Source: Candidatus Gastranaerophilales bacterium (GTDB taxonomy: Bacteria; Cyanobacteriota; Vampirovibrionia; Gastranaerophilales; Gastranaerophilaceae). From it: a stretch of 64,000 nt of DNA. The notes under the pieces were generated by a model that had not been told where the DNA came from, did not search any database, and saw only the letters and a list, made by a program, of their open reading frames with translations. The position numbers and the translations under genes are program-made. Where the stretch lies: contig CANRGC010000008.1 in assembly GCA_947630045.1 (NCBI GenBank), forward strand, positions 34,076 to 98,075, read 5' to 3'. Shown in pieces: positions 53,713 to 62,300 of the stretch; position 1 is the stretch's first letter; each line of letters begins with the position of its first letter.

Positions 53713-53730
53713 ACATAAGCCCCCAAATTT

Positions 53731-53921
53731 TGCAACAAAATGTATCATTTTGGTGCAATTTTATCTTTGTTAATAATATCATAAAAACCAAATTTTAGTG
53801 TGTCATGCTCACTATCTTTATTTATTTGTTAACCGAAAATAAAACGGTGCTTATATACAAAGTGCCTTAATAATGCCGAAAATCAGACCTGAGTTGCACC
53901 AAAATGATACAAAATGGGTAA
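53731..53921. promoter_or_regulatory. Candidate invertible promoter segment 2 (inverton 2)
   Basis: A perfect inverted 18-mer, TGTATCATTTTGGTGCAA at 53741-53758 and its complement at 53894-53911, bounds 135 bp between the divergent neuB and aldolase genes. The full left site (53731-53756) starts TGCAACAA and ends TGGTGC over 26 bp, the same length and ends as the inverton 1 sites (19 of 26 identical to its right site). The right site (53896-53921) keeps the inner half but has a degenerate outer half. The interior carries one good promoter. Flipping would move transcription from neuB-recombinase to the aldolase operon. Confidence 0.75.
53778..53806 (-). promoter_or_regulatory. Sigma-70 promoter inside inverton 2, now pointing to neuB and the recombinase
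   Basis: Minus strand: ATGACA (53801-53806), 17 bp, TATGAT (53778-53783). No plus-strand promoter of similar quality is visible in the segment. It shares the TGACACA context with the inverton 1 promoter. After inversion it would start near 53880, 47 nt before the aldolase ATG. Confidence 0.7.
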
Positions 53922-53926
53922 AACTT

Positions 53927-54758
53927 ATGAACGATTTAGAAAAAAAGATGACAGACACGCTTATTGACCTTAAAGAAAATCACTCTGTGTGCGGAATTAA
54001 GGCAGAATTTGAAGCGGAAGGAACAAGGCTTGAAGAAGCTTTAAGATTAAAAGAAATTGTAACAAAAGCGGGGCTTGATTTAACAATTAAAATCGGCGGC
54101 TGCGAAGCAATAAAAGACATGTTTGACGCAAAAGTTATCGGGGTCGGAACAATCGTTGCACCTATGATTGAAACCGCATATGCAATGAAAAAATTTGTAA
54201 ATGCGGCAAGGTTTGTATTCTCCCCCCCCCCGAACGAAAACGCTTATAGGACAAGGGGGTGTAAAATTTCTTATCAATATTGAAACAGTAACAGGATTTA
54301 AAAATCTTGATGACATTATAAATACAAACGAATTTGCAGAAGTTTCAGGCATAGTGCTTGGCAGAGTCGACATGACAGGCTCAATGGGCTTAACAAGAGA
54401 AGATATTAACTCTGATGAAATTTTTGATATAGCAAATAAAATGTCTTTAAAAATGGCTGAATTGAAGAAAGATATGGTAATTGGCGGCGGAGTTTCGGCT
54501 CATTCATTACCGTTATTTAAAAAACTTCCTTATCTTTCAAGATTTGAAACAAGAAAAGTCATATTTAATGCCCAAAAAGCACTTGAAGGAAACAAGGCGG
54601 AAAGCGGAATATTAAAAGCTGTCGGTTTTGAATTGATGTGGCTTAAAAATAAACGGGATTTTTACGGCGTTATTTTTGAAGAAGACAGACAAAGAATAGA
54701 AATGCTTGAAGCAAGGTATAAAAGTTTAATTGAAAAAGCCGGAGGTCTGTACGCTTAA
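53927..54758 (+). CDS. HpcH/HpaI-type aldolase, copy 1, phase-variable, out of frame here
   Basis: The ATG at 53927 (MNDLEKKMTDTL) matches the start of copy 2; the frame from 53873 is rejected. The first part has ICGIKAEFEAEG-like CGIKAEFEAEG, LTIKIGGCEAIKDMFDAK and VAPMIETAYAMKKF (metal-binding Glu/His-region of the HpcH/HpaI/citrate-lyase-beta TIM barrel). A run of ten C (54222-54231) then shifts the frame to a stop at 54283. With nine or twelve C it continues into FLINIETVTGF, GIVLGRVDMTGSMGL, VIGGGVSAHSLPLF and FETRKVIFNAQKALEG to 54758, 276 residues. Its first 184 bp of shared coding are identical to copy 2. Confidence 0.85.
54222..54231 (+). repeat. Poly-C tract, 10 nt, in aldolase copy 1 (OFF length)
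   Basis: Ten C; on the complementary strand the G-run is preceded by TTC like the other tracts. In-frame lengths 9 and 12. Confidence 0.95.
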
Positions 54759-54807
54759 ATAAAACTTTCCAATGATGAAATTTCTGTAAAAAAGAAAAGG
54801 AGAAGAA

Positions 54808-55626
54808 ATGAATTCATTGGAAAAAAAGATGACAGACACGCTTATTGACCTTAAAGAAAATCACTCTGTGTGCGGAATTAAGGCAGAATTTGAAGCGGAA
54901 GGAACAAGGCTTGAAGAAGCTTTAAGATTAAAAGAAATTGTAACAAAAGCGGGGCTTGATTTAACAATTAAAATCGGCGGCTGCGAAGCAATAAAAGACA
55001 TGTATGACGCAAAAGCAATCGGGGTAAGCACTATTGTTGCGCCGATGATTGAGTCGCCTTATGCTGCAAAAAAGTATATTCAGGCGGTTGACAGAGTTTT
55101 TAATGAAGACGAAAGATTAAAAATCAAATTTTTAATAAATATAGAAACAAAATATGGCTTTAATTATTTGGAAGAAATTTTAACAAGCGATTTTTCAAAG
55201 AAAATATCCGGAATTGTGCTTGGAAGAACAGACATGACAGGTTCGCTTCATATGTCAAAAGACGATATTAACAGTGAAGTGATTTTAAATTATGCAAAGA
55301 AAATTGCAGACTTGACCTTGAAATATAATAAAGAATTTGTAATCGGCGGGGGAGTTTCAGCCGATTCGCTTCCGTTTTTTAACAAAATTCAAAAAAACGC
55401 CCTTTCAAGATTTGAAACAAGAAAAGTCATTTTTAATGCGAAAGAGGCACTTAAAAATGAACATATCTCAAAAGGAATTTTAAAAGCTGTCGGATTTGAA
55501 TTAATGTGGCTAAAAAACAAACGTGAGTTTTATGGTATGATATTTGAAGAAGACAACGAAAGAATTACCGTTTTAAAGAAAAGATATAAAACTTCAATTC
55601 AAGAAGCCGGCGGCATTTGTGATTAA
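54808..55626 (+). CDS. HpcH/HpaI-type aldolase, copy 2 (intact)
   Basis: The 272-residue protein is the intact paralogue: CGIKAEFEAEGTRLEEAL, LTIKIGGCEAIKDMYDAK, VAPMIESPYAAKKY, IKFLINIETKYGFNYLEE, GIVLGRTDMTGSLHM, VIGGGVSADSLPFF, FETRKVIFNAKEAL, VGFELMWLKNK. The AAAGGAGAAGAA leader is strong. In place of the poly-C stretch of copy 1 it has RVFNEDERLK and no homopolymer, so this copy cannot switch by slippage. The family cleaves or makes 2-keto acid aldols from pyruvate; with NeuB and a TPP enzyme beside it, a role in a keto-sugar of the glycan is likely. Confidence 0.85.
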   Translation: MNSLEKKMTDTLIDLKENHSVCGIKAEFEAEGTRLEEALRLKEIVTKAGLDLTIKIGGCEAIKDMYDAKAIGVSTIVAPMIESPYAAKKYIQAVDRVFNEDERLKIKFLINIETKYGFNYLEEILTSDFSKKISGIVLGRTDMTGSLHMSKDDINSEVILNYAKKIADLTLKYNKEFVIGGGVSADSLPFFNKIQKNALSRFETRKVIFNAKEALKNEHISKGILKAVGFELMWLKNKREFYGMIFEEDNERITVLKKRYKTSIQEAGGICD

Positions 55627-55671
55627 AACTTCGGGTGGATTTTTATGCAAACAAACAAAAAAGAAGAAGAA

Positions 55672-56460
55672 ATGAATTCCTTTCAAAAGGATATGTTATC
55701 AATTCTGTTTGACTTAAAAGAAAATCACCATATGACAGGTATTAAAGCAGAAATTCAAACGGAATGTATCACAGAAAAAGACATCCTTCTTTTAAAGAAT
55801 TTAGCTCAAAAAACAAAAACTGATTTAACAATTAAAATCGGCGGCTGTGACGCCATAAAAGACATATATGACACAAAAACAATCGGGGCAAACTCAATTG
55901 TTGTGCCTATGGTTGAATCTTGTTATGCGGCAGAAAAATTTATTAAAACGGCAAAGCCGGTTTTAAACACGGGAATAAATAAGGTTAAATTTTTTATAAA
56001 TATTGAAACAATAAGCGGGTTTAACTGTTTGGAAGAAATTTTAAAAAGCGATTTTTCAAATGAAATCTGCGGGGTTGTTTTTGGCAGAGGAGATATGACA
56101 GGTTCGCTTAAAATCTCTAAAGACGAGGTTGACAGTGAAATAATTTTAAACTATGCAAAAAAAATTGAAGATTTAACCTTGAAATATAATAAAGAATTTA
56201 TAATAGGCGGGGGTGTCACCACAAATTCGCTTTCATTTTTTAAAAAACTGCCGCTTGTTTCAAAATTTGAAACAAGAAAAATAATTTTTGACGCTAAAGC
56301 TGCACTGTCAGATAAAAAGGCTGATATTGGAATTATAAAAGCGGTAAAATTTGAGCTTTTATGGCTGGAAAACAAAAAAAATATCTATGGTAAAATTAAA
56401 AACGAAGAAGAATTAAGAATAAAAACACTTAAATCAAGGTGTTATAATTCTATAGTTTAA
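55672..56460 (+). CDS. HpcH/HpaI-type aldolase, copy 3 (diverged)
   Basis: The 262-residue protein is a third tandem paralogue: TGIKAEIQTECI, LTIKIGGCDAIKDIYDTK, VPMVESCYAAEKF, FFINIETISGFNCLEE, GVVFGRGDMTGSLKI, IIGGGVTTNSLSFF, FETRKIIFDAKAAL. The open frame starts at 55645, but the ATG at 55672 (MNSFQKDML) aligns with the starts of the other copies and its upstream A/G-rich leader is homologous to theirs. It lacks the near-identical block shared by copies 1 and 2. Confidence 0.82.
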   Translation: MNSFQKDMLSILFDLKENHHMTGIKAEIQTECITEKDILLLKNLAQKTKTDLTIKIGGCDAIKDIYDTKTIGANSIVVPMVESCYAAEKFIKTAKPVLNTGINKVKFFINIETISGFNCLEEILKSDFSNEICGVVFGRGDMTGSLKISKDEVDSEIILNYAKKIEDLTLKYNKEFIIGGGVTTNSLSFFKKLPLVSKFETRKIIFDAKAALSDKKADIGIIKAVKFELLWLENKKNIYGKIKNEEELRIKTLKSRCYNSIV

Positions 56461-56478
56461 AATATTTTGGGGTTTAAA

Positions 56479-58242
56479 ATGGGAAAAATAAAATTATCAG
56501 ATTACATTGCAAAAAGATTAAAAGAAAAATATAACGTTGACCGCTTTTTTATGGTATCGGGCGGCGGCGCAATGCACTTAAATGACAGCCTCGGAAGATA
56601 TATTCCATACACCGCATGTCACCATGAACAGGCATGTTCCATTGCGGCGGAAGGATATGCGAGAGTTAATGAAAAACTTGCCGTCGTTAATATTACAACA
56701 GGCCCCGGAGGGTTGAATTGCTTAAACGGAGTTTTTGGCGAATGGACAGACTCTGTTCCCGTGTTATATATTTCAGGACAGGTTAAATTTCAAACGACAA
56801 TGGCTTCATGCCCGAATATTCCCTTAAGACAGCTTGGCGATCAGGAAGTTGACATAATTTCCGTGGTAAAACCTTTGACTAAATATGCAAAAATGGTAAC
56901 CGAACCCGATGAAATTAAATATCATATTGATAAGGCAATATATGAAGCCACAACGGGCAGATTTGGACCCGTCTGGCTTGATATTCCGATGAATGTTCAA
57001 GCGGCAATTATTGAAGAAGACGACTTGAAGGAATTTGCTCCGCCAAAACCGCCTGTTTATGAACTTAAAATTGATGAAACGATTAATTGTCTTAAAAAGG
57101 CAAAACGTCCCGTTATAATAGCAGGTCACGGAATAAGACTTTCCAAACAGAAAGATAATTTTCTTAAGCTCACAGAAAAGCTCAATATTCCGGTATTAAC
57201 CACTCTTAACGGATATGACGCAATTGAAGAAGAAAACCCCTCATATATAGGAAGAATTGGAACAATCGGTCAAAGAGCGGGCAATTTTGCGCTTCAAAAT
57301 GCTGATTTACTCTTGTGTCTCGGCACAAGAAACAATATAAGACAGGTTAGCTACAACTGGGAAAATTTTGCGAAGAAGGCTTTTAAAATTGTTGTTGACA
57401 TTGATAAAGCCGAGCTTGATAAGCCGCTTGTAAAGCCTGATTTAAAAATTCAGGCAGATTTAGCCGAATATATTCCTTCTCTGTTAAATGCCGCAGGTTC
57501 CCTTAAAGTCGATGAAAGCTGGCTTAGCTTTTGTCAAAATTTAAGACAAAAATATTCTAAACTTGAACCCGAACAAAAAGAAGATATTATTGAGCCTTAT
57601 CACTTCACAAAAACGCTGTATGAATGTTTAAAGGGGGATGAAACGGTTGTTCTTGCAAACGGTTCGGCTCTGGTTTGCACTTTTCAAACCGCACAGGTAA
57701 AGAAAAATCAAAATTATATAGGGAACTCCGGTAACGCTTCAATGGGATACGGGCTTTGCGCCGCAATAGGAGCAAGTTATCAGGCAAAAAACGTTGTCTG
57801 TGTCGAGGGGGATGGCTCAATTATGATGAATATTCAAGAGCTTCAAACGATTTCATACAACAAACTTCCGATTAAACTTTTTATTATAAATAACAACGCT
57901 TACTCCTCAATCAGACAAACACAAAGAAACTTCTTTAACGGACATATGACAGGTTCGGGCGTTGACAGCGGAGTCAGTGTTCCCGATTTTGTTGAAGTCG
58001 GAAAAGCGTTTGGCATTAAAGCCCGCAAAATTTCTGACCCGAAAACGATGAAAGAAGAAATTATAAAAGTTTTGGAAGAAAAAGGTCCAATCTTGTGCGA
58101 AGTTATGGTTGAACAGGAATATAGCTTTATTCCGAAACTTTCTTCAAGAAAACTTGACGACGGAACAATGATTTCAGCTTCGCTTGAAGATATGTATCCG
58201 TTTTTAGACAGAAAAGAATTTGAAGCAAATATGCTAGATTAA
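56479..58242 (+). CDS. Thiamine-pyrophosphate-dependent enzyme, acetolactate-synthase-like
   Basis: The protein has the three-domain TPP layout: PYR domain with the catalytic Glu in CHHEQACSIAAEGYAR and ITTGPGGLNCLNGVFGEW; a central Rossmann-like domain (RPVIIAGHGIRLS, RIGTIGQRAGNFALQNADLLLCLG); and the PP domain with VEGDGSIMMNIQELQTI then IINNNAYSSIRQTQ (GDG...NN motif). Length about 587 residues from the ATG at 56479; an in-frame TTG at 56467 is rejected. Such enzymes in glycan loci make acyloins or branched or keto sugars. It ends the plus-strand run after inverton 2. Confidence 0.88.
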   Translation: MGKIKLSDYIAKRLKEKYNVDRFFMVSGGGAMHLNDSLGRYIPYTACHHEQACSIAAEGYARVNEKLAVVNITTGPGGLNCLNGVFGEWTDSVPVLYISGQVKFQTTMASCPNIPLRQLGDQEVDIISVVKPLTKYAKMVTEPDEIKYHIDKAIYEATTGRFGPVWLDIPMNVQAAIIEEDDLKEFAPPKPPVYELKIDETINCLKKAKRPVIIAGHGIRLSKQKDNFLKLTEKLNIPVLTTLNGYDAIEEENPSYIGRIGTIGQRAGNFALQNADLLLCLGTRNNIRQVSYNWENFAKKAFKIVVDIDKAELDKPLVKPDLKIQADLAEYIPSLLNAAGSLKVDESWLSFCQNLRQKYSKLEPEQKEDIIEPYHFTKTLYECLKGDETVVLANGSALVCTFQTAQVKKNQNYIGNSGNASMGYGLCAAIGASYQAKNVVCVEGDGSIMMNIQELQTISYNKLPIKLFIINNNAYSSIRQTQRNFFNGHMTGSGVDSGVSVPDFVEVGKAFGIKARKISDPKTMKEEIIKVLEEKGPILCEVMVEQEYSFIPKLSSRKLDDGTMISASLEDMYPFLDRKEFEANMLD

Positions 58243-58809
58243 ATTAACAAGACCTGTCGAATGGTCAAGATGACACTTTGCAATATAAAGCTGTTCGTTT
58301 TTAACAGCCTGATTAATTATGACGGAATGTTTCAGCAGATAATTTTCCACCCGGATTGTATGTTCTTTTGCAAAGAAATTGTGACAGGTTATATCTTCTT
58401 TATGGTCCAAAACAGGGTAAACACACTTTATAATTGAAGAAAAATTTGTGACAGGCTGAGGATAATGTTCCCTTGCATATTTCATAACCCCGCAATCATC
58501 ATGCCCAAGCAAAATTAAAAGCGGAACCTTTAACTTCATTACCGCATATTCAATGCTCTCAACGACATTTGCGCCTGTTGTCATTCCTGCAACTCTGACC
58601 GTAAAAAGTTCACCTATGCCGCAATCAAAAATAATTTCGGGAACAACCCTTGAATCGGAACAAGTTAAAACACAGGCATAAGGCTCTTGGTGAAACGCAT
58701 ATTTCTTAAGCGCCTCACAAGAAATATTTTTAAAATTTGCCCTGCCTTCAACGAAATTCTTGTTGCCGGAAAGAAGCTTTTCAAGCTCATTTTTTGCGAT
58801 TTTATTCAT
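58234..58809 (-). CDS. Beta-class carbonic anhydrase
   Basis: The protein has the zinc and catalytic motif CVLTCSDSRVVPE (Cys, Asp-Arg dyad) and LLGHDDCGVMK (His, Cys), with GIGELFTVRVAGM between them. It interconverts CO2 and bicarbonate. I take the ATG at 58809 (MNKIAKNELEKLL, 191 residues). The frame continues upstream with a strongly hydrophobic stretch (FLLQILIFILILSAIIFF) to 58866 or beyond, so a membrane-anchored form is possible. A perfect TATAAT lies 7 nt before the chosen ATG, which would fit a leaderless mRNA. The 3' ends of this and the TPP gene overlap by 9 bp. Confidence 0.88.
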   Translation of the reverse strand: MNKIAKNELEKLLSGNKNFVEGRANFKNISCEALKKYAFHQEPYACVLTCSDSRVVPEIIFDCGIGELFTVRVAGMTTGANVVESIEYAVMKLKVPLLILLGHDDCGVMKYAREHYPQPVTNFSSIIKCVYPVLDHKEDITCHNFFAKEHTIRVENYLLKHSVIINQAVKNEQLYIAKCHLDHSTGLVNLI

Positions 58810-58937
58810 AAAAAATATTATAGCGGATAAAATGAGAATAAATATTAAAATTTGTAACAAAAACATAAAATTACGAATAACGGATTTTAAAAAAACGTTT
58901 AATAAAGTGTGTGTATAAAACGGTGTGGAGATATGGA

Positions 58938-59204
58938 ATGGAATTTGTAATTTTACAGTCATGTTTTTATGAAAGATTTAAAAACTTTCTTTTAAAGTAT
59001 AGCGGCAATTGTCCCAAAAAGAGCACAACTTACGCAATTGACAGAGTAATAGAAAGTTTAATTGATGTTGGCTGTGATTTTTCCCTTGATTTAAGCGAAC
59101 CTGATTGTAACATCGACATAGATAAAATCGAAATTGGCGAAGAAGACCTTCTTGTCTGCGATAATCTGTCTAAAATAATTGAAAATATAAATCTGGCGTC
59201 ATAA
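58938..59204 (+). CDS. Hypothetical 88-residue protein
   Basis: The ATG at 58938 (MEFVILQSCFYERFKNF) has GTGGAG upstream; the frame opens at 58911. The protein is mixed alpha/acidic with DLSEPDCNIDIDKIEIGEED in the C-terminal half. No domain recognised. It lies 97 bp before the large acidic repeat gene and could be in the same operon. Confidence 0.6.
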   Translation: MEFVILQSCFYERFKNFLLKYSGNCPKKSTTYAIDRVIESLIDVGCDFSLDLSEPDCNIDIDKIEIGEEDLLVCDNLSKIIENINLAS

Positions 59205-59301
59205 TTGTAAAAGAATGTAACAGTTTTTCTTACAATATAAAGGTTTCATAGCAAAAGACCGATAAAAAGAGAGGTGTGTGTAAAAGTGGAAAGGGAAGGC
59301 T

Positions 59302-62300
59302 ATGAGCACCATTATAATTAATGGAACAAAGTACACATGTTCTGAAGAAAATTTTAAAGCTGTTAAAGAGTATCTTCTTGGATATGATTCTGTTGAGCGA
59401 AATGGCATACGAGAATACTCCAATGTTGACCATACTACTATTAATCAAATGGAACAGGAATACGGGCTTGAAGATAGTTTGGAAGACACGGATTTTGACG
59501 AAGGTGAAGATGATATAGATTTATCCGGTTCCGACTCTGACACTTCCGTAACTCTATTTATTAACGGTGAAATGTATTCATGTCCTAAAGAGAATTCAGA
59601 GGATGTTAAAAACTATCTTTCTGCTTATACGCATGCGACTGTTTTCAACAATAAGATATCAGCATACTACGATGTTAGTTCGTATAATTTAGAGTACATG
59701 AAAAGCCTATACGGACTTGAGCAGGAAGATACAGATTCTGACGACAGTTCCGATGATACAAATTCATCAAGTTCCGACTCTGACACTTCCACAATTGCAT
59801 CTACTGATGATAGCAACGATGACAATACAGACACCGAAGATTCCACTTCAGACTCAGAGTCTTCTTCAAGCAAAAGAACAACTCAAGACCCGACAATCAA
59901 ATATAAAGAAGATTCTGAATATTATGAAAAAGTTAAAAATATAAAACGAAAAAATTATAATTTGTCTTCAGATAGCAATAAGTCTTCGGCTAAAGATTTT
60001 GACAAAGCGGATGAAAAAATAAAAATTGAAGATGAATTTAACAAAAAAACTCCCCACAGCGTAACGGCATTTCTTGACTCCGAGAAATACTCCGAGTTCA
60101 GGCACGAAATGAAGCTTTATAACAGTGAAGAAGAAGATTATAAATACAAAGACAATTTAAATAAAGTTATATCGAATATAAACAAATATAACGAAGAGTT
60201 GGAACAAGAAATCAGCTCTCTCTGTTCAGATTCAACAAACTTGCTTGAGGAAGGCTCAAAAATTGGTGAATGCCTTGAAAAAACGGCAAACGTTATTGTT
60301 GCTTGCGAAACGCTGTCTGAAGGCGTAGGCGGAGATGTTTTAAGCGCAATAAATGCAATAAAATCAAACGCCGAAAACGCTAAGAAAAAAATAGACGACA
60401 AAGCAAATAAAGACTGCGGCGAAGTCATGGATAAGGCAAATGAAGACCTTGGCGACATTCTTGACGGAAAATTTGACTTTGAAGATATAACGGAAGTGTC
60501 AAGTATTGGCGATATGACAAAGAAAATTCTGGAATACAAAGACACTCTTGAACAATACGCCGAAGTTTGCTGGCCGTATGGCATTGAGATAAACAACGGA
60601 AAATATACTCTTGCATATATGATTGGCAAATTAAGAGCGGGAAGCTCTGACGGCAATCTTGCACAAAGTTATCTTGACGAATACGCTAAAAAAGCAAAAA
60701 CTGACATAGGAAACGGCGTAGTTAAAGACACAGAAACATTAAACAAATTTTATAAAGATATAGACACCCTTGCAGAAAAAGTAGAGGAACAAGGGCTAGA
60801 CTCGTCTTGTCTTGAAGAGTTAAAGACAAAAGCGAAAGATGACAACCAAAAAGAAGCAGACGATGCGGGCAATGACTATGCAAACGGCGGCGGCAACAAC
60901 GGTGGCGGCGGCAGTGTCGGTGGCGGCGGAAGCGTTGGCGGCGGTGGCGGAAGCTCGGTTGTTGACGATGTTAAAAACGCAACAGACAGCGCCCAAGAGG
61001 CAGCCGATACGGCAGATGCAATAGAAGATAATTCAAGCGAATATGACACTTCAACCGACACTTTAGATGAAGCGGAACAAACCCTAAAAGAAAAAGCTCA
61101 AGCCTCAGTCGATGAATATGTGGAAAGTTTGGAAATGCCGACTGAAGGAGCAACGCTGGCAGAAATTCAAGAAGCAATTGATAATGCAAACTTAACCAAA
61201 GCGGAATTGAGCGAAGTTTCTTCAGAGGTTGATTTAAGCGGAATAGACAGCGCAATTGAAGCTATGAAAGAAGCCCAACAAGGAATTATAAACAGACTTG
61301 CGGAAGAACTTTCACAAAGAGCTCAAGGCGCAGCAACATCAGAAGACAGAGAAGGTATAATGAACGAAATAAACTCTGTCGTGGGCGAAAGCGGTAATTA
61401 TGATGTTGACATATCGGCTCTGGAAGAAATTTTAAACGAAGTAAAAACCGCTCAGGAAGAATATATAAATCAGCTTGCACAAGATTTTTCAGCAAAACTC
61501 GAAACATATGAAACAAGCGAAGAAGCGCTGAATGATTTAAGCCTTGTGGACAACGAAATCAGCCTAAATAGCCATGTTGACACAAGCGCACTTCAAGAAA
61601 TAAAAACTGTTCTTGAAACAAAAATTCAAGAGCTTCAAGAAAAAGAAGAGCAACAAGCCCTTGTTCAAGAACAAGCGGAAGCACTTAAGGCTCAAGCCCA
61701 AAGCGCAACAACAACAGAAGAAAGAGAAGCTGTCTTAAAGGCTGCGACTGATATGGCTGAGGAATTTACCGCCCTTGGCGCAGATATTTCAAGCATAGAC
61801 GAAGTTTATAAAAATACATTAAATACACAACAGGCATATGTCAACCAAATTGCGCTGGATAAACTTGGAAAATATAAAACATACACATCAACCGAAGAAA
61901 TTCAAAACGATATAAACGAAATTGACCAAGAAATCCAAAAAAACAATTACGCCGACACAAGCGGACTTTTGACGGCAAAAACCATTCTGGAAGACAAGCT
62001 TGCCGAAATGAGCAATGAAAACGAAGAAAATCAGGATGAAACCGAAGGCGACGGCGAAGACACCGAAAATAAAGATGTTTCGGGCGGAATTGAACTTGTT
62101 CCCGACAGTGGCGAAACTGACGAAACGGAAAACAAAGGCGGAATTGAGCTTGTTCCGGACAGTGGCGAAACTGACGAAACGGAAAACAAAGGCGGAATTG
62201 AGCTTGTTCCGGACGAACAGACTGACGAAACAGGAAACGTTGAAGATACTGAAAACAACGATGTCACGGGCGAAAGCGAGTTTGTTCCGGACGAACAGAC

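Noticed and set aside
54201..54758. Separate gene starting inside the aldolase region
   Set aside because: It is the 3' part of aldolase copy 1, cut off by the poly-C frame change; homology to copies 2 and 3 runs across the break.
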